This document shows, piece by piece, positions 5,626 through 12,364 of a stretch of DNA of 14,732 nt (within the stretch, counting starts at the first letter, position 1; every line of letters starts with the position of its first letter). The DNA comes from Eubacteriales Family XIII. Incertae Sedis bacterium (GTDB lineage: Bacteria > Bacillota > Clostridia > Peptostreptococcales > Anaerovoracaceae): positions 1 to 14,732 of the forward strand of contig JAISTF010000208.1 in the NCBI GenBank assembly GCA_031272745.1, in the 5' to 3' direction. Under the pieces are notes generated by a model. It had not been told where the DNA came from and searched no databases. It saw only the letters and a program-made list of their open reading frames with translations. A program made the translations under genes and the position numbers.

Positions 5626-7371
5626 ATGAAGAAAATCCTTGTATGGGCGGCGGCCTGTTTGGTCGTGCTGGGGCTGTTTGCGGGATGCGGGTCGAAAGAC
5701 GCGGACGGAGCGGGCGGTTCGTCGGGCGGAACCGGCGGGAGCGTCGAAACCGGCGGAATCGGTGGGGTCGCGGAAGGCGGGAGCGGCGGCGCGGCGGCGG
5801 ATGCCTCCGTCGACCCGCTCGGCGACCTCGACGCGCAGGCCGCGCCGGTCACGGTCACGCGCACGGCGCTCGGTTCGGAAGTGAAGCTGACGGCGCACCC
5901 GATTCAAAGCGACGGGACGCAGGCGGCGCTCGTGATCGACTACGAGCTGACCTCGGAACTGCCCGAAGGCATGAGAAACCTGGCGCTGTACCAATTTCTC
6001 TCCGTGGACGAAGTGACGGAGTACGGCCCGAGCAGCATCCGGCTGTTCGATTTGCCGTCGCAAACGGCGTGGGTCGAGCTTCCGCTTGAGAGCAACGCGT
6101 ATCAAGACGCGGGGGCGTTCCGCGTCATGCCGGACAAGGACGGCAATCCGGGCTATACGGCGAACGGCGCCCTGTCCCCCGACAGGCCGTTTGCTTCCAG
6201 CGTGACGCTGTACGCGGCGCCGGAGGGGCTGGACACGGTCGACGTCTTTGTACCGGGATTCGGCGTGATTCCGGATGTACCCATCGTCCGCGCGGAAGAC
6301 GGCCTCGGCAAGTTCACGGAGATCGCGGGGGCGCCCGCGCCCGGCTCCGAGGCGGCGTGCGTCGTGACGCTGCGCCGGTTCCTCGCGGACTACGAAGGCG
6401 AGATGTTTGTCGTCGACGAGGGCGAGGAGACGACGCTGACGATCACCTCCGACGTGCTGTTTGCCACGGACGAATACGAGCTGTCGGCGGAAGCGCAGGA
6501 CGTCATCGCGCGCGCCGTCGATCAGATCAAATCCGAATACGACAGCGGTACCGTCAAGATCGTCGGCCATACGGACGACGTCGCGGACGATGCCTACAAC
6601 CAGACGCTTTCGGAAAAGCGCGCGGAGTCCGTCCGCGCGGTGATCGCGCCGCTGCTCGGCAGCGATTACACCGTGACGGCCGAGGGGCGCGGCGAGACGG
6701 AACCCTTGGTGAGCGACACGTCCGAAGATGCGCGCGCGGTGAACCGCCGTGTGGACATCGTGATGTCCGGCGTGAAGCACGAGGACGCGGCGGCGGAAGC
6801 CTTCCGCGCGGGCGACCTGCTTCCGGCGGACTACCCGACGGGACAGGGCGGCGCGGACTGGTTGGAATACCGTCAGGCGGGTGAAGAGACAAGCCTCGGC
6901 AGCACGGTCTTCAAGATCAAAGTCGAAAACGTCGTCCGCACGGAAAACGGCCTCGTCGGCTATCTCCGGCTCGGCCTCGCGGAAGACGGCACGTACCCGG
7001 GGCTGACCCGCGCGCTGTATCTGCCCCTCGACGGCCGCACGACAAACCGCGATCTCAGCGCGCGCGGCTACAAGCTGCTCCAAAACATGATCGGCACCTT
7101 CCCCGTCGCGCTGCTCACGGCGGAGGGCCGGCTCTACGGCTACGACTTCGTCGCCACCGATGCGGCCACGGGTGAAAATATCACAAATATGGTGTGCAAC
7201 AGCGGCACCGCCTTCGGGCCGACGCACGGCGACCTGCATGAGGGCGTGCTCCTCCCGATGATCTGGCCCGATCCCGGCACGGACACGGTGACGATCGAGG
7301 TCGAAGGCGCCTTCCGCATTGAAGACGTCCCCGTCACGGACGACGAAGCCCTGCTCGGCGCGGACTACTGA
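5626..7371 (+). CDS. Lipoprotein with an OmpA-like peptidoglycan-binding domain
   Basis: A 581-residue exported lipoprotein. The signal peptide ends in the lipobox LFAGC, so lipidation is expected at Cys21. A flexible linker rich in Gly, Ser and Asp (about 22-70) follows, then an uncharacterised region (about 70-265), an OmpA-like domain at about 268-383 and a C-terminal region (about 384-581) that I do not recognise. The OmpA part has the usual landmarks: DVLFATDEYELSAEAQDVI, VKIVGHTDDVADDAYNQTLS, SEKRAESVRAVI and NRRVDIVMSG, including the Asp and Arg expected to bind the peptide of peptidoglycan. In a cell without an outer membrane it would link the cytoplasmic membrane to the wall; some stator or adhesion role is possible but not shown. 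It converges with the histidine kinase gene, leaving only 10 bases between stops and no visible terminator. Confidence 0.85.
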   Translation: MKKILVWAAACLVVLGLFAGCGSKDADGAGGSSGGTGGSVETGGIGGVAEGGSGGAAADASVDPLGDLDAQAAPVTVTRTALGSEVKLTAHPIQSDGTQAALVIDYELTSELPEGMRNLALYQFLSVDEVTEYGPSSIRLFDLPSQTAWVELPLESNAYQDAGAFRVMPDKDGNPGYTANGALSPDRPFASSVTLYAAPEGLDTVDVFVPGFGVIPDVPIVRAEDGLGKFTEIAGAPAPGSEAACVVTLRRFLADYEGEMFVVDEGEETTLTITSDVLFATDEYELSAEAQDVIARAVDQIKSEYDSGTVKIVGHTDDVADDAYNQTLSEKRAESVRAVIAPLLGSDYTVTAEGRGETEPLVSDTSEDARAVNRRVDIVMSGVKHEDAAAEAFRAGDLLPADYPTGQGGADWLEYRQAGEETSLGSTVFKIKVENVVRTENGLVGYLRLGLAEDGTYPGLTRALYLPLDGRTTNRDLSARGYKLLQNMIGTFPVALLTAEGRLYGYDFVATDAATGENITNMVCNSGTAFGPTHGDLHEGVLLPMIWPDPGTDTVTIEVEGAFRIEDVPVTDDEALLGADY

Positions 7372-7381
7372 CCCGCCGGCC

Positions 7382-8068
7382 TCACGCGATTTTGCGCAGG
7401 CGCAGCACGACGGCGAACCGGTCGCCCGCCACTTCCGCGCGGATGTCCCCTTCCATTTTTTCGACGAAGGTCTTTGCGATGGCGAGGCCCAGGCCGGACC
7501 GCCGCTCGCTCCGCGACGCGTCCTCGCTGTAAAACCGCCGGAACACCTTCTCGGGGTCCGGCGCCGCGCCGCACGGAAGGCCGTTTTCAAAGACCACGCG
7601 CACGCGGCCCTTGTCCGGCAGAGGCTCCGGTTCCGGCTCCACTTCCACCAGCACGCGCAGGTAGCGCTCCCCGTGCCGCACCGCGTTCGCGATCAGGTTT
7701 TGGATCGTGCGCGCAAGCAAATCCTCGTCGGCCCAGACATAGACGGGCGCCGCCGGAAAGTCCGCCTCGGGTTCGATCCCGCGCATTTTCAGCGCCCGCT
7801 CCGCGCCGAAAAAACAATCCGTCAGGATCTCGCAGAGGCCAATCCGCGCAAAGGCCGGCATCGCGCTTTCCGAAGTCCAGTAGGAAAGCGCGTGGAAGTC
7901 GTTGATCAATTCCTGTATCCGGTCGGCCTTTTCCCGCACCACGGACACATAGTTTTGCTGCGTTTCCGTGAGCGGCGTCCGGTCCAACAGCTGCAAATAC
8001 CCTTTGATGGACGTAAGCGGCGTGCGCAGATCGTGGGTGATCTCCGCGATGTATTCGTGTGTGTTCAT
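7382..8068 (-). CDS. Soluble histidine kinase without sensor domain
   Basis: A 228-residue protein that is only the kinase core of a two-component system. The phosphoacceptor His is at residue 12 in ITHDLRTPLTSI, just eleven residues from the start; the ATP-binding domain has the N box (TIQNLIANAVRHG, about 125-137) and the G2 box RSGLGLAIAK near the end. There is no membrane segment, HAMP, PAS or other sensor region, and the usual DxGxG (G1) box is replaced by ENGLPCG, so ATP binding may be unusual. The start cannot be extended because the response regulator's stop codon is in the same frame six codons upstream. A GGGGGGAG ribosome binding site precedes the ATG. It follows the response regulator with 15 bases between and is presumably its partner, sensing an internal signal or a partner protein. 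Confidence 0.88.
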   Translation of the reverse strand: MNTHEYIAEITHDLRTPLTSIKGYLQLLDRTPLTETQQNYVSVVREKADRIQELINDFHALSYWTSESAMPAFARIGLCEILTDCFFGAERALKMRGIEPEADFPAAPVYVWADEDLLARTIQNLIANAVRHGERYLRVLVEVEPEPEPLPDKGRVRVVFENGLPCGAAPDPEKVFRRFYSEDASRSERRSGLGLAIAKTFVEKMEGDIRAEVAGDRFAVVLRLRKIA

Positions 8069-8083
8069 GGCTCCCCCCTGTCC

Positions 8084-8779
8084 TCATGAAATGATCTTCG
8101 CGCCTTCCGTGATGCGGTAGCCCATGCCCCACAGGGTCTCGATGTAATCGTTTTTCGGGTCGGCCGACTTGAGCTTGCTGCGCAGCTTGCTCATATGCAC
8201 GTTGAGCGTCGCGTCGTCGTCCATATAGTCCGTCCCCCACACGCTGACGAAGATGCTCTCCTTGCTGAAGACCTTGTTCGGGTGCCGCATCAGGACTTCG
8301 AGGATGCCGTATTCCTTCGGCGTCAGCGTAAGCGACGCGCCCTGCACCTTCACCGTCTTCGTGTCCAAATCCATTTCGAGGTTGGCGCAGGTGAGCCGGC
8401 TCATCGTGGCGGTCCCCGCCCCGCGGCGCAGCACGGCTTCGATGCGCGCGAGCGCCTCGTCGATGTCAAACGGTTTCGTGATATAGTCGTCGGCGCCCAG
8501 CCGCAGGATGTCGATCTTCGTCCCCGTCAAATCCTTCGAGGACACCACGATGACCGGCAGATTGCTGAACGTCCGGATTTCCCGCAGCACCTGGTCGCCG
8601 CTCTTCACCGGCAGCATCAAATCCAAGATCACGAGGTCAAACGGCACATCCCGCAGCTTCCGGAGCGCCGTCGCGCCGTCGCCCGCTTGGTCCGTCCGGT
8701 ACCCGCTGTCGCGCAGGATGCGCATGAACAGCCCCCCGATTTCCCGATCGTCTTCCACGATCAATACTTTCTCTTTCAT
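8084..8779 (-). CDS. OmpR/PhoB-family response regulator
   Basis: A 231-residue DNA-binding response regulator. The receiver domain (1-118) has the acidic pair Asp10/Asp11 (IVEDD), the phosphorylated Asp53 (ILDLMLP), and Lys102 in the ITKPF motif. The C-terminal winged-helix domain (about 133-228) has the typical LTLTPKEYGILEVLMRHP run, the recognition region VWGTDYMDDDATLNVHMSKL and the wing ending WGMGYRI. The start at 8779 is chosen because TAGGAGAC sits just upstream; a longer in-frame reading to 8875 would begin inside the -10 box. It is the first gene of a two-gene operon with the sensorless kinase. Target genes cannot be named from the sequence; the convergent lipoprotein gene and the odd intergenic region at 8930-9059 are nearby candidates. 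Confidence 0.95.
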   Translation of the reverse strand: MKEKVLIVEDDREIGGLFMRILRDSGYRTDQAGDGATALRKLRDVPFDLVILDLMLPVKSGDQVLREIRTFSNLPVIVVSSKDLTGTKIDILRLGADDYITKPFDIDEALARIEAVLRRGAGTATMSRLTCANLEMDLDTKTVKVQGASLTLTPKEYGILEVLMRHPNKVFSKESIFVSVWGTDYMDDDATLNVHMSKLRSKLKSADPKNDYIETLWGMGYRITEGAKIIS

Positions 8780-8843
8780 ACGATGTCTCCTATAAATAAA
8801 ATAACGAATGCCATTTGCCATCCGTTGTTTCCCCAAACCGCTG

Positions 8844-8903
8844 CGCCGTTTCCGGCGGATTTGTGATAAAATCATTATACCGGCAAACGGGGGATGGTTT
8901 CAA
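8844..8903 (-). promoter_or_regulatory. Promoter and leader of the two-component operon
   Basis: Minus strand: TTGAAA (8903-8898), an 18-base spacer and TATAAT (8879-8874). Transcription should begin near 8867, giving a leader of about 88 bases before the response regulator ATG. Within the leader, CGCCG-GAAA-CGGCG (8857-8844) forms a tight hairpin with a stable GAAA loop. Confidence 0.65.
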
Positions 8904-8929
8904 GGGCAAATCGAAAGATTTTGCTTATA

Positions 8930-8972
8930 CTGATTCTATTTTGAAACACTACTAAAATCAAAATAGAATCAG
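8930..8972. repeat. 14-bp perfect inverted repeat carrying face-to-face promoters
   Basis: CTGATTCTATTTTG (8930-8943) and its exact reverse complement (8959-8972) flank a 15-base centre. On the plus strand TTGAAA (8941-8946), 17 bases, and TAGAAT (8964-8969) make a promoter that would lead to the Nudix gene at 9102. On the minus strand TTGATT, 17 bases, and TAGAAT make a mirrored promoter toward the two-component genes. The surrounding sequence is strongly AT-rich compared with the neighbouring genes. Confidence 0.7.
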
Positions 8973-8982
8973 CATGAGACTG

Positions 8983-9005
8983 GATTTTCGCGAATAGCGA
9001 AAATC
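8983..9005. repeat. Perfect 9-bp hairpin
   Basis: GATTTTCGC (8983-8991) and GCGAAAATC (8997-9005) pair perfectly across a 5-base loop (GAATA). It is the second of four consecutive hairpins in this intergenic region and would fold in the leader RNA of the Nudix gene. Confidence 0.75.
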
Positions 9006-9006
9006 A

Positions 9007-9026
9007 GCCTCGGAACGAGGCGTTTT
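9007..9026 (+). terminator. Small hairpin with short T run, possible attenuator
   Basis: GCCTCG (9007-9012) and CGAGGC (9016-9021) pair around a GAA loop and are followed by GTTTTC. This has terminator shape on the plus strand but with only four Ts and a 6-bp stem, so it may be weak, or act as an attenuator for the Nudix gene. Confidence 0.4.
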
Positions 9027-9059
9027 CAGATAAATATGGTTATATATTTATCTGAAAAC
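9022..9059. repeat. 16-bp perfect AT-rich hairpin
   Basis: GTTTTCAGATAAATAT (9022-9037) and ATATTTATCTGAAAAC (9044-9059) are exact reverse complements with a 6-base loop (GGTTAT). It directly abuts the preceding hairpin. There is no T run after it on the plus strand, so it does not look like a terminator; a processing site, a protein binding site or part of a small mobile repeat are possible. Confidence 0.75.
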
Positions 9060-9101
9060 AGTATTAGATGGTTGGGGTGCGCGAAAGGTGTGGAAATCCT
9101 G

Positions 9102-9488
9102 ATGAAAAGCATTCGCGTCGCTGCGGCGGTGATTGTCAAAGACGGCGCCGTCCTCGCCTGCCAGCGGGGATACGGCGGATATTCCGGGTGGTGGGAGTTT
9201 CCCGGCGGGAAAATCGAGCCCGGGGAGACACCGCAGGAAGCGCTCGCGCGCGAAATCAAAGAGGAACTCGGCGCCGGCATCGACATCGGCGGAATGCTTT
9301 CGCACGTCGAATGGGACTACCCCGAATTTCATCTGTCGATGGACTGTTTTCTCTGCACCCTGCCCGAGCACATCACGCTGCTCGAACACCGCGCGTCCGT
9401 CTGGCTCCACCGGGACGACCTCTACTCCGTCCGCTGGCTCGCGGCGGACTACGAAGTGCTCAAGAAGGTGGAAGCGTACCTGACATGA
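9102..9488 (+). CDS. Nudix hydrolase, MutT-like (deoxy)nucleoside triphosphate pyrophosphohydrolase
   Basis: A 128-residue Nudix protein. The Nudix box runs from Gly36: GGKIEPGETPQEALAREIKE followed by ELG, matching Gx5Ex7REUxEExGU with metal-binding Glu residues at 51, 54 and 55. The run WWEFPGGK just before it and the length around 130 residues are typical of MutT/CTP pyrophosphohydrolase proteins that clean oxidised or abnormal nucleotides from the pool. The start at 9102 is chosen because AAAGGTG lies 12-13 bases before it and the protein begins directly with the first strand (MKSIRVAAAVIVKDG); GTG at 9090 is an alternative, and the ATG at 9036 lies in a hairpin loop region. Its 3' end overlaps the end of the convergent alcohol dehydrogenase gene by 29 bases. 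Exact substrate unknown. Confidence 0.9.
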   Translation: MKSIRVAAAVIVKDGAVLACQRGYGGYSGWWEFPGGKIEPGETPQEALAREIKEELGAGIDIGGMLSHVEWDYPEFHLSMDCFLCTLPEHITLLEHRASVWLHRDDLYSVRWLAADYEVLKKVEAYLT

Positions 9489-10671
9489 TGCGCAGGACTG
9501 CCAGATAGTCTTCGGCGCGCATCGGGCGCGGGTTGCTCGGCGTCGAATGGTTGCGCGCGGCCATGTCCGCAATCGTCTGAAAATCCGCTTCGCGCACGCC
9601 GAGCTCCGTGAACCTCGGCAGCGCGACGGCCTTTGCGAGCGCCCGCACGGCGGCGACGGCCTCGGCCGCGCGCGCTTCGATGTCGTGCGCGTCCCTGCCG
9701 TGGGGGATGCGCATCGCGTCCGCGACGCGCGCGTACCGCGCGAGGCAATACTCCATGTTGTACTCCATCATATACGGCAGGATGACCGCGTTGCAGACGC
9801 CGTGCGGCAGGTCGTACAGCCCGCCGAGCGCTTCCGCGATGCAGTGCACCGACGCCACGTCGGAATGGCTGAAGGCGATGCCGCCGAGCATGCTCCCCAT
9901 GAGCATCGCCGTGCGCGCGTCCGCGTCCCCGCCGTCCCTGACGGCCGCCTCGAGATTTTCCGCGATCAACTCCATCGAATACAGCGCCGCCGCGTCGGAA
10001 ATCGGCTCCGCGCAGGTGACGGAAAACGCTTCGATCGCGTGCGTGAGCGCGTCCATGCCCGTCGACGCCGTGATCGCCGCGGGGACGCTGAGCGTCAGCG
10101 CCGGGTCGCACACCGCGGCGAGCGGCGCCGTGTATTCGTTCTTGACCGTCATCTTGAATTTGTTTTTCGTGTTCGTGATGACCGACGAAAACGTCAGCTC
10201 GCTGCCCGTGCCGGCCGTCGTCGGCATGACAAACAGCGGCGGCAGCGGCTTCGCTTCGTAGTCGTTTGTCTCATGCGTTTTTTCAAAGGCAATAATGTCG
10301 TCCGCCCGCTGCGCGATCAGCACGCCCGCGGCCTTGGCGCAGTCGATGGGGCTGCCGCCGCCGACCGCCACGATGCCGTCCGCCTGTGCGTCGCGGTAGG
10401 CCGCCGCCGCTTCCGCCACGTCGCGGTCCTTCGGATTTGCTTCGACGCGGTCAAAGACGCCGGCCGTCTGCGCTTTCGGCAGCGCCGCGAGCGCCTTTTC
10501 GAGCACGCCCGCCGCCACGATGCCCGGGTCGGTCACGATGAGCGGCCGTTTGCACCCGTGCGCCGCCAGCACCTCGGGCAGCGCCGCCGCGCACCCCCAT
10601 CCGAACGTGATGCGCGTCGGCAGCGCAAACGAAAACCCTTTTGCCAAACTGTCGCTGTTCCATTTTTTCAT
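9460..10671 (-). CDS. Iron-containing alcohol dehydrogenase
   Basis: A 403-residue group III (Fe-dependent) NAD(P)-linked alcohol dehydrogenase, cytoplasmic. The nucleotide-binding GGGSPIDCAK run is at 104-113 and PTTAGTGSE at 150-158. All four expected metal ligands are present with the spacing of the family: Asp207 and His211 in GMDALTHAIEAF, His276 in VHCIAEALGG and His290 in LPHG. The substrate (butanol, propanediol, lactaldehyde or another short alcohol) cannot be read from the sequence. It is the last gene of the minus-strand operon; its ATG overlaps the stop of the methyltransferase gene in an ATGA tetranucleotide, with GGGAGAT upstream, so translation is probably coupled. The end overlaps the convergent Nudix gene, and no terminator is visible. 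Confidence 0.95.
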   Translation of the reverse strand: MKKWNSDSLAKGFSFALPTRITFGWGCAAALPEVLAAHGCKRPLIVTDPGIVAAGVLEKALAALPKAQTAGVFDRVEANPKDRDVAEAAAAYRDAQADGIVAVGGGSPIDCAKAAGVLIAQRADDIIAFEKTHETNDYEAKPLPPLFVMPTTAGTGSELTFSSVITNTKNKFKMTVKNEYTAPLAAVCDPALTLSVPAAITASTGMDALTHAIEAFSVTCAEPISDAAALYSMELIAENLEAAVRDGGDADARTAMLMGSMLGGIAFSHSDVASVHCIAEALGGLYDLPHGVCNAVILPYMMEYNMEYCLARYARVADAMRIPHGRDAHDIEARAAEAVAAVRALAKAVALPRFTELGVREADFQTIADMAARNHSTPSNPRPMRAEDYLAVLRIMSGTLPPS

Positions 10672-11831
10672 TTGCGATCTCCCTTCCCTTTCGGCTTTTC
10701 GCCATGCACCTGATAGAATGTCGTTTCGAGACGGCCGTTGTAGAGCTTGCGCCGGCGGTCGGCGGGCCGCCCGAGCGCGAGCTTCTCAAAATCCTTGTAC
10801 GTCGTGATGAGAAACAGCGACCATCCCCTATGCGCCGTGAGAAAGGCCCCGATCTCCTTGTAGAGCGCCTCGGCCTCGGGCAGCTCCCCGAGGCGTTCGC
10901 CGTAGGGCGGGTTCGTGACGAGGATGCCGCGCGGATTTTCAGAGGCTTCTCCGGAAGCGGCAAACTCGGCGAACGTCTTTCGCGTGAACGTGATGCAGTC
11001 GCCGACGCCCGCGTTCTCCGCGTTTTCGCGCGCGACATCCACAGCGGCCTCGTCGCGGTCCGAGGCGAGGATGCGCACATCCGCGGCAAGGTCGATGCTC
11101 TTGTACGCGGCGGCGCGCTCGCGCTTCCAGATTTCCGGCGGGACAAAGCTCCACGCTTCCGCCGCGAATTTCCGGCCGAGTCCGGGCGCGATGCCGCGCG
11201 CCATCATCGCGGCCTCGATGGGAATCGTGCCGCTGCCCGCGAGCGGATCCGCGAGCAACCGGCCCGGCTGCCAAAACGACAGGCTCACGAGCGCGGCGGC
11301 GAGCGTCTCCTTGATGGGCGCTTCCCCCTGGCGCGTCCGGTAGCCGCGTTTGTGCAGCCCCGGCCCGCTCGTGTCGACGGCCACGCTCACGCGGTCCTTC
11401 AGGATGCGCAGCAGGATGTTGTATTTCGCGCCGCTCTTCGCAAAGCGGTCGATGCCGTAGACGTCGCGCAGCCGCTCGACGAGCGCCTTCTCCGCGACCG
11501 ACTGGCACGCGGGCACGCTCGACAGCTTGCTGCGGACCGACGAGCAGTTCATGACGAAATGTCCATCCGGCGGGATCAGCGTCTCCCACGGCAGGCCGCG
11601 CACGCCCTGGAACAGCTCCTCAAAGGTCTGCGCGTCGAACGCGCCCAGCTTCAGCAGCACGCGGTCGGCGCAGCGCAGCCAAAGGTTGGACCGCACGAGC
11701 CCCGACTCGTTCGTGACGTAGGTGATGCGCCCGTCCTCGCGCTCCGTGACCGGAAAGCCGAGCGCCTCGACTTCCCGCCGCACGACGGCTTCCAGCCCGA
11801 ACGAGGCGGTGGCGATGAGTTCAAGTTTCAT
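10668..11831 (-). CDS. THUMP-domain class I SAM-dependent RNA methyltransferase (RlmL/YpsC-like)
   Basis: A 387-residue predicted 23S rRNA guanine N2-methyltransferase of the kind that matches the N-terminal half of E. coli RlmL and the Firmicute YpsC family. The N terminus (MKLELIATASFGLEAVVRRE, THUMP-type RNA-binding region to about 155) precedes a Rossmann methyltransferase domain with the SAM-binding DPLAGSGTIPIEA motif (195-207) and the catalytic NPPYGER motif (307-313) that is typical of N2-guanine or N6-adenine methylation. The length matches the single-domain form (about 375-390). The start overlaps the stop of the PNPOx-family gene in ATGA, and its own stop overlaps the dehydrogenase ATG in the same way, so the three are translationally linked. 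Confidence 0.93.
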   Translation of the reverse strand: MKLELIATASFGLEAVVRREVEALGFPVTEREDGRITYVTNESGLVRSNLWLRCADRVLLKLGAFDAQTFEELFQGVRGLPWETLIPPDGHFVMNCSSVRSKLSSVPACQSVAEKALVERLRDVYGIDRFAKSGAKYNILLRILKDRVSVAVDTSGPGLHKRGYRTRQGEAPIKETLAAALVSLSFWQPGRLLADPLAGSGTIPIEAAMMARGIAPGLGRKFAAEAWSFVPPEIWKRERAAAYKSIDLAADVRILASDRDEAAVDVARENAENAGVGDCITFTRKTFAEFAASGEASENPRGILVTNPPYGERLGELPEAEALYKEIGAFLTAHRGWSLFLITTYKDFEKLALGRPADRRRKLYNGRLETTFYQVHGEKPKGKGDRK

Positions 11832-12319
11832 TTGGCCTTCCGCTGCTCGGCGTATTCCTTTGCCTCTTTGCCCGTCAGGTGCTCGACGTCGATCACGACG
11901 ACGTGCGCCATCGTGCAGCGGTCGATGGTCTCCCGCTTCGACGCTTCCGGCTGGTCCGACGAATATTTCTCTACAAGCGCTTCGAGCGCTTTGATCCGTT
12001 CCTCGCCTTCCGCGATCCGCGCCTTGCCGAAAGCGATGACGCTCCGGAAATACGACGTGTACTCCGCGCTGACGATCGTGTCTTCGCCGACGACCGCAAA
12101 CGAGACCTTCGGCTGCCGCGTCAGCGCATCGATCTTGTGCCCCTCTTTTGCGGAGTGGAAGCAGATCTTGCCGTCCATATACACATAATTCAGCGGCACG
12201 GCATACGGGTAGCCGTCGTCCCCGCAGCAGGCCAGCACCCCGTTGGATGCCCGCGCCAGGATCGCCGGGATTTCTTCCTGCGGCAACTGCCTCTTGTGTT
12301 TTCTCATCTCCCGAAACAT
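11828..12319 (-). CDS. Pyridoxamine 5'-phosphate oxidase-family flavoprotein, NimA-like
   Basis: A 163-residue protein of the split-barrel FMN-binding fold, in the branch annotated as nitroimidazole resistance (NimA-like). The family opening FREMRKHKRQLPQEEIPAIL, then GVLACCGDDGYPYAVPLNYV and ICFHSAKEGHKIDAL (about 52-67) are clear. The usual role is FMN- or PLP-dependent reduction of small molecules; actual resistance to nitroimidazoles cannot be inferred from membership, since most homologues in Clostridia are uncharacterised. A strong AAGGAGGAG ribosome binding site precedes the ATG. It begins 45 bases after the DUF2148 gene and ends in an ATGA overlap with the methyltransferase gene. Confidence 0.92.
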   Translation of the reverse strand: MFREMRKHKRQLPQEEIPAILARASNGVLACCGDDGYPYAVPLNYVYMDGKICFHSAKEGHKIDALTRQPKVSFAVVGEDTIVSAEYTSYFRSVIAFGKARIAEGEERIKALEALVEKYSSDQPEASKRETIDRCTMAHVVVIDVEHLTGKEAKEYAEQRKAK

Positions 12320-12364
12320 ACCACTCTCCTCCTTGTCGTCGCTATGGTTTCCGCCGCCGGCCGC

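Noticed and set aside
5509..7590. Long minus-strand open frame (693 codons) opposite the lipoprotein gene
   Set aside because: It is antisense to a convincing lipoprotein with signal peptide and OmpA domain; the translation is Arg-rich and without domains, as expected from the opposite strand of GC-rich coding DNA.
8780..8875. Longer response regulator start at 8875
   Set aside because: It would begin inside the -10 hexamer and add a basic segment not found in the family; the ATG at 8779 has a good ribosome binding site and begins at the receiver domain.
8930..9059. CRISPR array or integron attachment site for the hairpin cluster
   Set aside because: The four hairpins differ in sequence and length, there is no direct repeat with spacers, and no Cas or integrase gene is present.
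9547..10713. Plus-strand open frame of 388 codons
   Set aside because: It is the antisense of the iron alcohol dehydrogenase, which has all family motifs.
10641..12188. Plus-strand open frame of 515 codons
   Set aside because: It lies opposite the RNA methyltransferase and NimA-like genes, is Arg/Ala-rich without motifs, and has no ribosome binding site.
11828..12319. Functional nitroimidazole resistance gene
   Set aside because: The protein belongs to the NimA-like family, but most members in anaerobes are housekeeping proteins; resistance cannot be inferred from sequence.
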